Source: Lytechinus pictus
Lineage: Eukaryota > Echinodermata > Echinoidea > Temnopleuroida > Toxopneustidae
Length of the DNA stretch: 64,000 bases
Reading direction: 5' to 3'
Assembly: GCF_037042905.1 (NCBI RefSeq)
Contig: NC_087247.1
Location: 61,465,920 to 61,529,919, forward strand
The notes below the pieces were generated by a model. It did not search any database, was not told where the DNA came from, and was given only the letters and a program-made list of their open reading frames with translations. The position numbers were made by a program, and so were the translations under genes. Shown here piece after piece: positions 1 to 12,300 of the stretch. How positions within the stretch are numbered: the first letter of the stretch is position 1; the number at the start of each line of letters is the position of its first letter.

Positions 1-225
1 TATTACACACTTTGCAAAATTTTTGTTACTCTTTAAAGGATAATCTTGTAGTTATACCTCATTTAGATGTATCTATGTTTTTCACGCCATTTCTTACATG
101 AATCATATTTAATGAAGTTATGAAAATATGAATATTATAAAACAGATCAAGAATCATACAGTCATATAAAAACTGCAAGGATAGAGAATGTTATTTGTGG
201 TGCTTGGTGTTTTTTTTTTATACAG

Positions 226-358
226 GGATCGTGCACCTGGACAAAGAGAATGTGATGAAGCAATTAATAAAGTGAATCAATCAATCCGTGATTTAGATCA
301 AGCTTCTTTAGCTGCTGTTGGTCAGACTCTGCCTCCACAAGAAGGCTTGTCTCTCAGG
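226..358 (+). CDS. talin exon a (rod bundle R9, first helix)
   Basis: The acceptor is a T-run ending TACAG. The first base completes a codon begun in an exon upstream of the window. The peptide reads D-R-A-P-G-Q, then RDLDQASLAAV and PPQEG, matching the start of R9 (human about 1657-1692). The donor is GTATAT, leaving phase 0. R9 is the bundle that binds the F3 domain of the head in autoinhibited talin. Confidence 0.95.
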
Positions 359-3300
359 GTATATATTATAAAGATATATTAATTTATGAATTTCATGATG
401 AATTTATTAATATTGTTATGATTGTGTCACCCCTTCCTAGTTATCATGAATATTCTCATCTGACTTCCTAGTTTTTTCTCACCCTATGAATCCCACCTTT
501 TATTTCTAGCACTCCCTCTTTCTTTATATACTTTCTTCCCTTTTGTTATCTTACTTCATTGCTCCTTTCTCATCCCTATTCCATTTTAGAAAGTTGCCTC
601 TTTATTAGTAATAGATTTTGAGATAATATGAGTTTATTTAATTTATACTCTTCAAAGTAAACTTCAAAGGCACACCTAAAACAGGGACAACTTTTTTTTT
701 AGATGAAATATATGCATTGTAAAAGATCAGGATTAATGGACCTAAATACAATAACCCTTTAATTTAAAAAGAAAAAAATCACAAATTGATGAATTCCGAG
801 AATGATTGCACGCTGAATAAGTCTAGATGGGATAGTTGCAAAGTGTGTGAATGTGGATTTTATCAATTCATGCTCAAGGATTATACATTGAAATGAATTT
901 ATGTAATTAAATTCAGTTGATTTTTTTGTGCTATTTGCATTGACAGGGCTACACTGAGAACCTGCTTAACAGCTTAGCACAGATCAATGCTAATATTGAT
1001 AAAGTGGCTGCTGCAGCTAAAGGACAAGCAGAGCAACTTGGACATGGGGTAAGATTTAACTTTCTTTTTCTATTGCTAAGAAAATACTTGGTTGCCAGCT
1101 TTATAGCAATCGGGGAACAAATAGGGAAATTGGGCTTGTAAGTTTTAATTAGAGAGGGATGATTTTGCAACTCAAACAAGTTACACCACATCAACTCATT
1201 GGCCTATATTCTGAATTTGTGTTTAATTTTAACTCTGGTCTTAAGTTGTGGACATCCATCTATGGACAGCCAATTGTGACACAAATTTCTAACAGTCCAG
1301 GTGACACTCTATGCACATCTATCAGTTTCCTTTAATTAATGTATGACGTTTTAATAGTGAAAAGGGGAAAACTAATATATCAGAAAAAAGAAGAAAGTTT
1401 TAATTAAATGCTAGAATACTCAAATGGATGTTCAGTGCTTAGTTGTGAAGATTTATTGAAGTAGCATTTGTAAACTGTATATTCTACTTGGGCAAAAAGG
1501 TTTGTTTCCTTCATCTAGTTCTCTCAATTCTGCTTTAATTTTTATTGCCTTGCTAAATGATCTATTCTCTCCCTTTTTATGTAGGTTACTGCTATGGCAA
1601 ATTACTTTGAGCCTCTAACTCGCAATGCCATCGGTGCTGCATCCAAAAGCATAAACTCACAGAGACAGAGTGATCTCTTAGATCAAACCAAGACTGTTGC
1701 TGAGTCCACACTCCAGCTCCTCTATGTTTCTAAGGAAAGCGGTGGAAATCCAAAGGTAGGTCATTTTGGATACTACACAACTAACAAAACTTATATTAAG
1801 AGAGAGAAAATATTCATTATGTGAAGATGAAATAGCATAAAACCACCTATCAATGTTTATACTGTGAGAAAAATGTAATAACTAAAGCCATATATAATCA
1901 GCATTGTACTGAATATAGAAAACCCTTTTTTTCAATTACCATCTACTGCAGAAATAAAAGAAGAATATTATTCCAATGCTGAAAGAAGAAGAATATGATT
2001 AATGAATATTATTATTTGTTGCTGATAGGCATTACAGACCCATGGAGCTGTAGATGAAGCCGCTCAAGGTAGTAAGGAAGCAGTAGCTGATCTCATTGCA
2101 ACCCTGGAGGAAGCGGCTAGTGAGTTTGGTGTTGTCAGTGGAATGGTAGACAGCATCTCAAGAGCTATCCTTGTGGTAAGTCACTTCTTGATGTGATGTG
2201 ATGTGTAAACTGAGTTTGGTATCGTCAGTGGAATGGTATACAGCATCTCAAGAACTATCCTTGTGGTAAGTCACTTCTTGATGTGATGTGATGTGTAAAC
2301 TGAGTTTGGTATCGTCAGTGGAATGGTATACAGCATCTCAAGAACTATCCTTGTGGTAAGCCACTTCTTGATGTGATGTGATGTGTAAACTGAGTTTGGT
2401 ATCGTCAGTGGAATGGTATACAGCATCTCAAGAACTATCCTTGTGGTAAGTCACTTCTTGGTGTGATGTGATGTGTAAAATGAGTTTGGTATCATCACTG
2501 GAATGGCAGACAGCATCTCGAGAGCTGTCCTTGTGTAAGGCACTTCTTGGTGTGATGTAGTTTGAGAAAAAAAATACAATTTTATTTTATTTATCTGACA
2601 GAGAATTACATTCTTTTTGGGGGGGGATGTATAGTATGCATGACATTTTTGCGGTAAGCAAATCAAGTGGAAGTACCAAGAAACTGTTTGTTTTTGATTT
2701 ATGTTTTGCTCTTTTTTTTAGTATGAATTATTTTCCCATAACCTTATCATTAATTATTTTTACTTGAATTTGAGTTATTAACTTATTATGGATTTAATTT
2801 AATTCTGTACTATATATTTATCAAAGATGGTGATCTAGACAATTCCTTCAGGTTTTTATGACCACCCTATTCCAATACTGTTGTGTTCTTTTTATTACAT
2901 CTGATATTAAAAAATGTGTAATCTGTATATTTTATTTTCATTTTTAATAGCTTTATTTTAATTAAGTGTTCATGCAATTGTATGATATATGTATGTTTTA
3001 TTGGAATTGAAAAAAGAAATATTGAATTGAATTGAAATCCAGTATGTGCATTATGATAAGTGCTCAGCAATTTACTGTGGCAAAGATGAATACCCTTTGA
3101 GAGTAACGGCAGGATTGTGGATAGAAAATGAATGGTAGATGTGTCCTATAATGTCTCATAAATATTGTGCTTTCAGACTGAGCAAGCGGTACCAGAGAAT
3201 GAAGTTGGTGACTTTGTAGACTACCAGACAGACATGGTTAAGACTACCAAGGCCATCATCAGAACAGCTCAAGATATGGTAAATTTATTTCTTCATGTTA

Positions 3301-6300
3301 TCATGTAAACATGGATTGGTTTGAACCACTTAAAAATCAAATTCAAATAATTTCATCATATCTTTATTTAATGTGTTGTCAGATTTTTCAGAAAGTTGGT
3401 CAAGTTTTCATCTGAAATTCATGGAGTTCATATTGTTAATCCCAAATAACTGTTAGTAAGCATGCTATATTTCTGTAGGTACTTCAAGATAATAAGGCCC
3501 TGTCACACATGCGTGTCGCATGAGGGGCACACATCAAGCACATTTTGCAGTTTTGGCCAGTTTGCTGTCATTCACTTAATGTGCGTCATTGTACATGAAT
3601 ATTATCTGTTCGATGCCATCCACTTGTCCATCAAGATTTTTTTAGTATGCTAAAAAATGCTCACAATGACGCACTGATAATTTTTTCTCCATTTTTGACT
3701 AAATTTCAATGCTTAGGCCGTGCATCGGGCTATATGTGACAGGGCCTATAAATATTATTTATTGTAATGATGACAGGTCCTGAGCCAATTTTTTTTTGTA
3801 TGTCAATTAGGTGTCCAAGGCTAATATTAATCAGACTGCTGAACTAGGAACCTTAGCTAATCAACTCCAGCATCACTACAACAAGCTAGCTCAAAATGCC
3901 AGGGGTGCACAGGCTTCCACCAATCAAGAGGTAATCTTTATTCATCACTCTTTTACAATGCCATTAAGACTTTATTCATACCTGCTCTACTTTGTTGTTG
4001 TTGATATTTTATTTGAATTTTGTTTTAACTTTTCCTCAATAATTTAACATTTTGTTTGATATTTTAATGAGAATCATTCAAGTCTGCTTCTGAATTTTTA
4101 TTCTTTGGTTGCGTTTATTTGGACCTGAATTTGTGTTATTTCCTTGAATAAATAATTTTCAGAGTTTTTTGTTTAACTGAAGATGGAGTGTTTTCTAGCG
4201 TCTTCCAATTTGATGTGAGATGTTTCATTTTGGTTGGTTTATCTCTTTATTTTTCAACTTAAAACTCTTACATTTGTGCTTGTTGTTAGTGGGTTCACTT
4301 TTGAAGCTTTAATTCAAAGGTTTAACCCTAACTAGGCTGGGGTATTTGGGAGATCATATGAGATCTCGGCTGTCTATCGCGCTGAGAATTGGCATACACG
4401 TTGCCTGGGACATAGCCTTCAAATTGTAGTTATAATTTTTTTTGATTGCTATTAATTACTTATGCTAATTTATGCCTAATTAGTATGCAAATTCAAAAAT
4501 TAAATTTGCTGGAACTTCCTAAATAAGCTCCAAATGTCCATGGTAGATACTCTTTTTCATTCGTAGCAAATGTACATGAAAGAAATTGCAATATCAGATC
4601 AATTTTGTATGTAATACATTGTTTTTATAATTATGGTTTTGTTTTTTCGACCTTTTGTTTTTCATTGTTTTTAGATGAACTTTGTCAGGGACACTTTTCA
4701 ATCATAAACAGCATAAAATAAATCCATTTAAACTAGCAATAGTAAAAATAATCACACAGAACTGATTTTTGGTTGAAAACACAATTTGCATTGACTTTGT
4801 TCACAACTTCATGATAATGAGCAGTTTTTGATCTGACGTGCACTCACAAAATGTTGTGTAATTTTGAAACTATGAACCTGGGTGTTGCAGATTAGATCAT
4901 CAAAGATGCGGGAGACTTGAAGGAAAAAGTCATGAAACATTGTAGCCAGATCTCTGTGCATTCTGAAAATATTGCGCGAAAGACGAGGCGGGCCTCCAAG
5001 CCTCCCCCATGCCTATATAGGGTTAAATGAATTGATCTTGGCTCTGAGAGCATATCTTTCTTTCTCCATGTATAACAACACTGTTTATCTAAATCCCAAA
5101 ATTCTTTAGGATTTTGAGAAAAATGGTGTTCAGCCGTACGAAGTAAGTAAAATTGAGCAAAGCAAAATCAAGATCATCATGAATGGAATGAGCCTGCAAA
5201 GTTAAATGTGTACCTGGTTGATGTTTTAACCTTTCTAATCCTCTATGTGTGTGTGTGTGTTTAGATGAAAGTGAGTGAAATACAAACCACATTTTAAATC
5301 TGGATTACTATTACTGTTATGCTTAGAAGCACTGTTCACACTTTTGATTAGTTACCTTGTTTTACAATGTTGTCTCTCTTGTGTATTTCCATACATCTGA
5401 ACAGATGAAGTACCCATCCCAAGAGGTAAAATTAACCAGATATTGTACAACCCTGGAGTTGATTCCAAACAAGCAGGAAATGCTTCCATGTTTACTGCAT
5501 TTTTTTTTCTTTATTGCGATACCATGTTAGGCCCTTTTCATATTCCAGTATCTCAAACAAAATATCAAAGCTTTTACACTGCCAAACGACAAGGCTGTGA
5601 TATGCAATATATAATACTGCTTTCAGTTGAGAAATACTGGAATGTGTAGTATGGGTACAGTAGTATTCCCCTTTCCTCTTCATTAGCTGAATTCATCCTA
5701 TTTTAGAAATAGGTTTTATGTTATTATCAATCTTTGTGTCTCCCTTCTCTCCTTAACACTCTTTCTTGTTCTATGTATTTGTTTTTCTTTCCACCAATTT
5801 TCCCATTCTGTCATCACAGTTCATGCACCTTTTTCATCACTTTGTCTTCTAACCCTTGTACCATGAAATCCAACCCTTCTATTCTATTTTTCTATCGTCT
5901 GTTCTCTTAATAAGTTTTGTAGTTAAGATTTTTTTATTTATTTATACTGTTTTATGTGTCTGTCTATAAAAGAGGGCTGCCAGAGGCATTGTAGAGTCTT
6001 TGTCTTTTCTCTTTTTTATGTTCTTTTCTTTGTAGTGTTGATAGTATTGTTATGTTTTTTTCCTTCTCTTTCTTATGTATATGTTGTTGTTTTTTTGTCC
6101 AACTATCACGTTTCAAATACTGTTTACCCCCAGCATGTAGCTACAATCTGTTTACACAGTAGCTCCATATAGGCTATTATCAATTAGATTATTACATGTA
6201 TGTGTACTCTTAGTGGTTCAACACATTACACTCATGATTGAGGGATCATATTAAAAGTGAGGGGTAAGAATTTACCAGGGACGGCAAACATAAATATTCT

Positions 6301-9300
6301 TTGGAAGTAATCAAAATACAATTTTATGGGGGGGGGGGGATATCGATGGGAGGGGTCTAAATCAAACTTTCATTCTCAGTTTAGCAATATGACTGTAATC
6401 AAATTGTAAATTACATTATGTAAAAGATAATGGGACTGGATATAGTTTAGAGATATGTCATTCCCATATTGCCCTCTTCCCTTAGATATAGTATACTGGA
6501 TGAGAATCACATGTTAACACAATTTCTTTGAAGTAATCTTTCTCATTATTCAAATGGTCATATTTTTTCTCCAAATTACAGTGAAATTTAATAGTCAAAA
6601 TTAACACATAGAGTGATATTCAGCCACATTCTGTCTTTACCAATCCTTTTGTTTTGCATGAATTGAACGGCATGGATTTATGTCATATATAGACTTGAGA
6701 TAAAGAGTGAATTATATGTTGTAATTGTCAGGGTTTAAAGAAGTATTATAGATTAGTTGGAGTGATGATGTCATATATAGACTTGAGATAAAGAGTGAAT
6801 TATATGTTGTAATTGTCAGGGTTAAAAGAAGTATTGTAAATTAGTTGGAGTGATTATACAATTTTGTGATGAGTTGCGTACAAAATATGGAATTTTATTT
6901 TAGTTGCTGTCCTTTTGAATTATTTCTAAATGATTTTTTTTTCTGATGATAGAATCTATGATATGTTCTTGTGTACTAACTTTGCAGTCTGAACTCTTTT
7001 TTTTTGCATAAATAAATTATCTTGAGATGATATCTTTGTTTCCACATCATTTGTATTAAAGAGGAAGTTTGGTTAACAATCTTACTGTTTCACTCTGTAT
7101 GCCCAGTGCCTCAGTCCATATAATTTTTCAGAGGTATCAAAATCTGAGATATAATTTATTATATTAGAATTCAGGGTAGAATTCATAAAGATCTATTTTT
7201 CTTCAACATTACAATAATCATCAGGATTCTGTTGATGTGATTGAAGGTGTTTCTTTGGAATATACGTTATTATGTTTATAGTTAGATCCTCCTTGTTTTT
7301 TGTTGTCTCGCCTGCATAGCAGAGCAAGATTATAGGCGCCACTGTTTTTGGTGGCGGCTGCGTCGTCAACATTGAAATCTTAATAACCAAGGTTTTGAAA
7401 TGTCCTCATAACTAAAAAATTATATGTATCTAGTTCATGAAAATTGGACATAAGAATAATCAAATATCATTGAAATTCTGTATGAGTTTTAGGTCACATG
7501 ACCAAGGTCAAAGGTCATTTAAGGTCAATGAATTTTGGCAATGTGGGGGGATTTTGTTAAATTGCCATTATGACTTTTAAAGTTAATATATGGATCTAGA
7601 TCATGAAATGTAGACATAAGGGTAATCAAGTATCAGTAATCGCCTCACATGAGTCTTACGTCACATGATCAAGGTCAAAGGTTGGTAAGGGACAATGAAC
7701 ATACTATTTTATTATCTTATGAATGGTGTCTTCTGTGAATAAGTATTCAATAGTTTTCAAAGTCAGCACTGCTAATATATTGAGTTGCGTAATGCAGGCG
7801 ACACTGCCAGAGGTGTTCCACTTGTTTCGCACAAATTTAAGACTTATCAAAGTAAAACACATAATTAAAATAACATTATGATATAATTTTTTTTATTCGC
7901 CCATCCTAGACGGGATGTAGTATGGTATCACGCTCGGTGTCCGTCTGTCTGTCTATCTGTCTGTTAATATTTCCTTGTAAATGTGATAAATTCAGTTTGA
8001 CTTAACCTAGGCTCATATAATTTGGTGTGTATAATACCAGCATGGATCCCAGAAAGCCTATCGATTTTGAGGCCAAAAGGTCAAGGTCACAGTGACATCT
8101 TTTCATCTTACCCTTCTGCAGTCCTTGTAAATGCGATAACTTCAGTTTAACTTAATCTAGGCTCATGTAATTTGGTGTGTATGATACTAGCATGAACCCC
8201 AGGAAGCCTATCTATTTTGAGGTCAAAGGTCAAGGTCACACTGACATGTTGTCATCTTTCCCTTCTGAAGTCGTTGTAAATATAACTTAAGTTTAACTTA
8301 ATAACCTAGCCTCATATAATTTGGTGTGTATGATACTAGCATGGATCACAGGAAGCCTATCGATTTTGAGGTCAAAAGGTCAAAGGTCGAGATTACAGTG
8401 ACATGTTTTCTTTTTACCCTTCTTAAGCCCTTGTAAACGCGATAAATTTAGTTTAATTTCACCTAGGCTCATATAATTTAGTGTGTATGATACTAGCATA
8501 GATGCCAGGAATTCTATTTATTTTGAGGTCAGAAGGTCAAAGGTGAAGTTGCCACCTTCCACTTTTCTTGCTTGACCAATAAATCAATTTTCCGCGCTAC
8601 AGGCGGGCATATTATGCACTCGCCTTAGCGACACTCTTTTTAAAAGATATAAAACAAAATTTTAAAAGGGATGTCATAATTATCTAGGTGAGCCATTTTA
8701 AGTTATGAACTGCCCTCCAGTGGGCTCTGTATAAAACAATATTTTTTAATCATCTTTCTCATCAAGTCTTCAGTACGACCCAACCGAGGATCAAACCCTC
8801 GACCTGTTGTTAATGAGGTGGATTGAACCAACATTCTCAAGTGATTAGAGTCAGAGCTAGATATGTTTATGCTATCTCAAATTTTAAATGGTAACATGCA
8901 TGAAAATATACATATATGCATGTTATAATTCATATATTGTATCCACCTGCAGATTTGCCTGCAATGTAGTTGTTGAGTGTCAAATTGCCTAGTGCAACTC
9001 AACCATTATATTCAAGCTGAATTGTAAAACAAATATGAAATCAGATACCAATTGTAATTCTAACCCATTCAAGCCCCTCTCATCAAAAGATCAAGTTTTC
9101 TTTTGCTCTGCTGAAGAACTAACACTTGCAAAGAATTGAAAACTGGACAGCTTGAGTATGGTTGCTCAAATGAGGAGAAAATGATTCCTTTAATGATTGG
9201 AGTGAGGTTTGCATGAAATTATTCTGTTTGAAGTATGAGTCACTGATATACAGATGGTTAACAAAATGGTTGAGTGTTTGTGTTGATCTATCAGTCAAGT

Positions 9301-12300
9301 TCAAAACATTAGTTGAGCAATCTTCTGTTTATAATATTTGAGAATTAAATGCAAATAAAATTGCACTTTCTATTGTCATGCAACAACTCTTATTGTATAT
9401 CTTTACCTGAAGATTTTTAAAAAGTTCATTGAATCTATGATGTGTAGTGGTAAACCTGGGATTTCCATTGTTCCTATAGGATTCTTTCTATGTTTTTGAA
9501 GTATGAATATTCAATTGAAGTAGAATACATATCTTTTTATAATTGTAGCAAGAATACAGTCCTTTGGATGGAGAGAGGAAGATTACAATTGTTATATAAA
9601 GTGACTTTTATGGTAGATTGGTATTATATTCAAGGTTCACTGAACTAACATGTATTACACATCTAGATATAGATACATGATATACAAGTAGCTTCATTAT
9701 GATATCTATCATGTACAGTTCATGTCATTTTGTAGACTACAGGGACATTATCTACACTGTACCATTCATGCTGAAAAAAGTATCTCTTTCAACTGGTAAT
9801 TCAATACATCTCAGAATCCATGGAGAATCAGTTAATCTATGTTGTCTCTGTATCCTGATACAACGCTATATAATCGCTTAGAGATCAGTTACTTAGGCCA
9901 GAGTAATTAATTCATTTCATTGCTTGGATACTGAATGAATCCTATCTGTTCTCTCTATGTAAAGAGTTCAAGATGGATGCAAATTTTAAATCCTTAGCAA
10001 GTACTGTGTATCAATCACAATGGGGCTTGATTTTTAATTTTCGAACAAAGTGAGGAATTATTTGCGAATGTAAAATCCCAGGGTTCAACAAAGATTTAAT
10101 TATATTCTCACTTCTCTGCTTGCAAACGACTTCATCTAGTTATCATAATCATTTTGAAAGGGAGGGATACTGGGTTAATCAACATGCGGTCAGAATTAGT
10201 GAAGATATCTCGATACCTTGCGGATCGTTTTAGGAGTGGGCTTACCCCAAATGAGCTGATGATCATAAGTGGTCTTGTTATTGTTGCATATTGCTGTGTT
10301 ATCTTTTTACAAAGAAATAAATGGGTAAGAGAAAGCAAACTCCCTGCAGCTCCTTGGTTGTGTAGTTCTGTCAGTGATTGTGTCAGATTGCATCTTTTTA
10401 TTCCAAAGTATTCTGTGGAGTCACTGTTAAGGATAGGATTATAGCAATGGAATAATATGGATTCTGTAACATTTACTGTGTTATTGATAAATAAAACCAT
10501 AGTATTGTTTGTCTTCCATACTTGGAGATGAATTTAATTCTTATTTTGTCTTGTTTGTTTTCTTCTTTGAATGAAATGTTATAATGATAGGTGGCAGAGA
10601 GAATCAAGAAGTCTGTGCAGGATCTTGGCAATTCTTGCATCGGTTTGATCAAGGAAGCAGGTAACGTGCAGAGTAACCCTGGAGATAGATTTGCCAAGAA
10701 AGAGCTCTCTGATAAGGCTAAGGATACATTTGAGAAGGTGAGTGGTCTTCAAGGTCATACCATACTATACACAAAAAATGATTAAACAAAGAGCTTTTTC
10801 CTTTATTTGTAATTTGAAATAAAATCTTCTGACCATCTCAATTATATGGTGTGGTAGATACAAATGCTTTCTGGTATAGCAATGTTGTTTTTCATGCACA
10901 CTGGACATGTGAGTAGTGTTAATATACGTAATGATGCATAATATCAGTTGTAATCCCGAACAGTGATCGCCTGAACTCATTGTGAAGTTCATGCAGAATC
11001 ACCTTTTATTTTCCCTCTTATCAAGGAGCTTCCAAGCTCCTTGCTCTTATGCTTTATCAGTCTGGAATTAAATATTTTCTTTTAATGAATAAAACCATTC
11101 CACCAGAGTTGAAAGAAAATATTGGAATATATGATAATGAAACCAAAGTAGATGTAGGTAAATCAACCTCTTGGCAGAAGCTGTTCCTTGTTATAGTGGG
11201 AGAATATTTATTCATGTAAATCCCAAGTTTGAAAACATACTTCAACTTCACATACTCTTCTTGCAAAACATGTTTATAACAATGTGTTGATAAGCATTTG
11301 AATTTGATATACTCTGAAAACAAATTTTACACTTCCATAACCATGTTTTTTTTTTTGACAGGCCAACTTTGTAATGGCAGCATTACAGGCTGGTTCGCGA
11401 GGTACTCAGGCTTGTATTGATGCAGCTAGTACAGTATCTGGTATCATTGGTGATCTTGATACTACCATTATGTTTGCATCAGCTGGTACGCTCTCTGCTG
11501 AACCAGATATTGGCTCATTTGGTGATCACAGGTGAGTGCAGACAAACATTCTTGACCATTATAAAGTTACTTTTTAATTATACTCATTTTTTGTAGTGTT
11601 CTTCAGTCACTGCAGTGTGTTTCAAGGTAAGCCTATCACAATGTTTAATCCTTTATTCCTATTCGTTATCATACATAATCCAATTATATGCTATAATTTC
11701 TCTTTATGTGTATTATTTTCTTTGTATCATGTTGATACATGGATGTATAAATAATCATAAATTGAATATACCATGTATTTCACATACAGAATTTTCTTTT
11801 ATTTACTCTTGAATGAGGGACTTTCTAAGAGCATAATTTTATAATTTCTCTGATGTTTTCACTACTATGGTGAGAATGAGCCATATTCATATATTTATAT
11901 TCTCATGATGACGCAATACAAATCTTTTGACGGTAAATCCACAATGAATTTAACCACTCATATTATTCTGTCAAAAGGCTATTTGTCAATCTGTGAATAT
12001 TTTCAATTATTATGTAACTTAATATTGAATCAAGATATCAAGTTTTGTTAAGATGAGTATTCATGATGGTAGTTAAATTTGTATTTACAGAGAGAACATC
12101 TTGAAGACTGCAAGAGCCTTGGTAGAGGATACCAAGACCTTGGTTTCAGGAGCTGCAGATAGTCAGGAACAGCTTGCTATTGCTGCTCAGTCTGCTGTTG
12201 GTACCATTACACAACTTGCTGATGTTGTCAAATTAGGAGCTGCAACCCTTGGTAAGTCAACCTAGGCTAAATCTTAACCAACCCTTACATACAGTAGTTG

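Larger units (their letters stand above)
3931..10590 (+). other. talin intron f/g (6.7 kb)
   Basis: Large AT-rich intron. It holds the microexon candidates, a two-copy 88-bp duplication, a GGTCA-rich tandem repeat region, a possible tRNA-derived SINE and the candidate alternative first exon near its 3' end. Outside those I see only AT-rich DNA and short homopolymers, for example G10 near 6330. Confidence 0.85.

Noticed and set aside
10132..10500. 122-codon minus-strand ORF overlapping the alternative first exon candidate
   Set aside because: It has no splice context or recognisable domain. The plus-strand frame has a start, a membrane helix and a donor in the phase required by talin.
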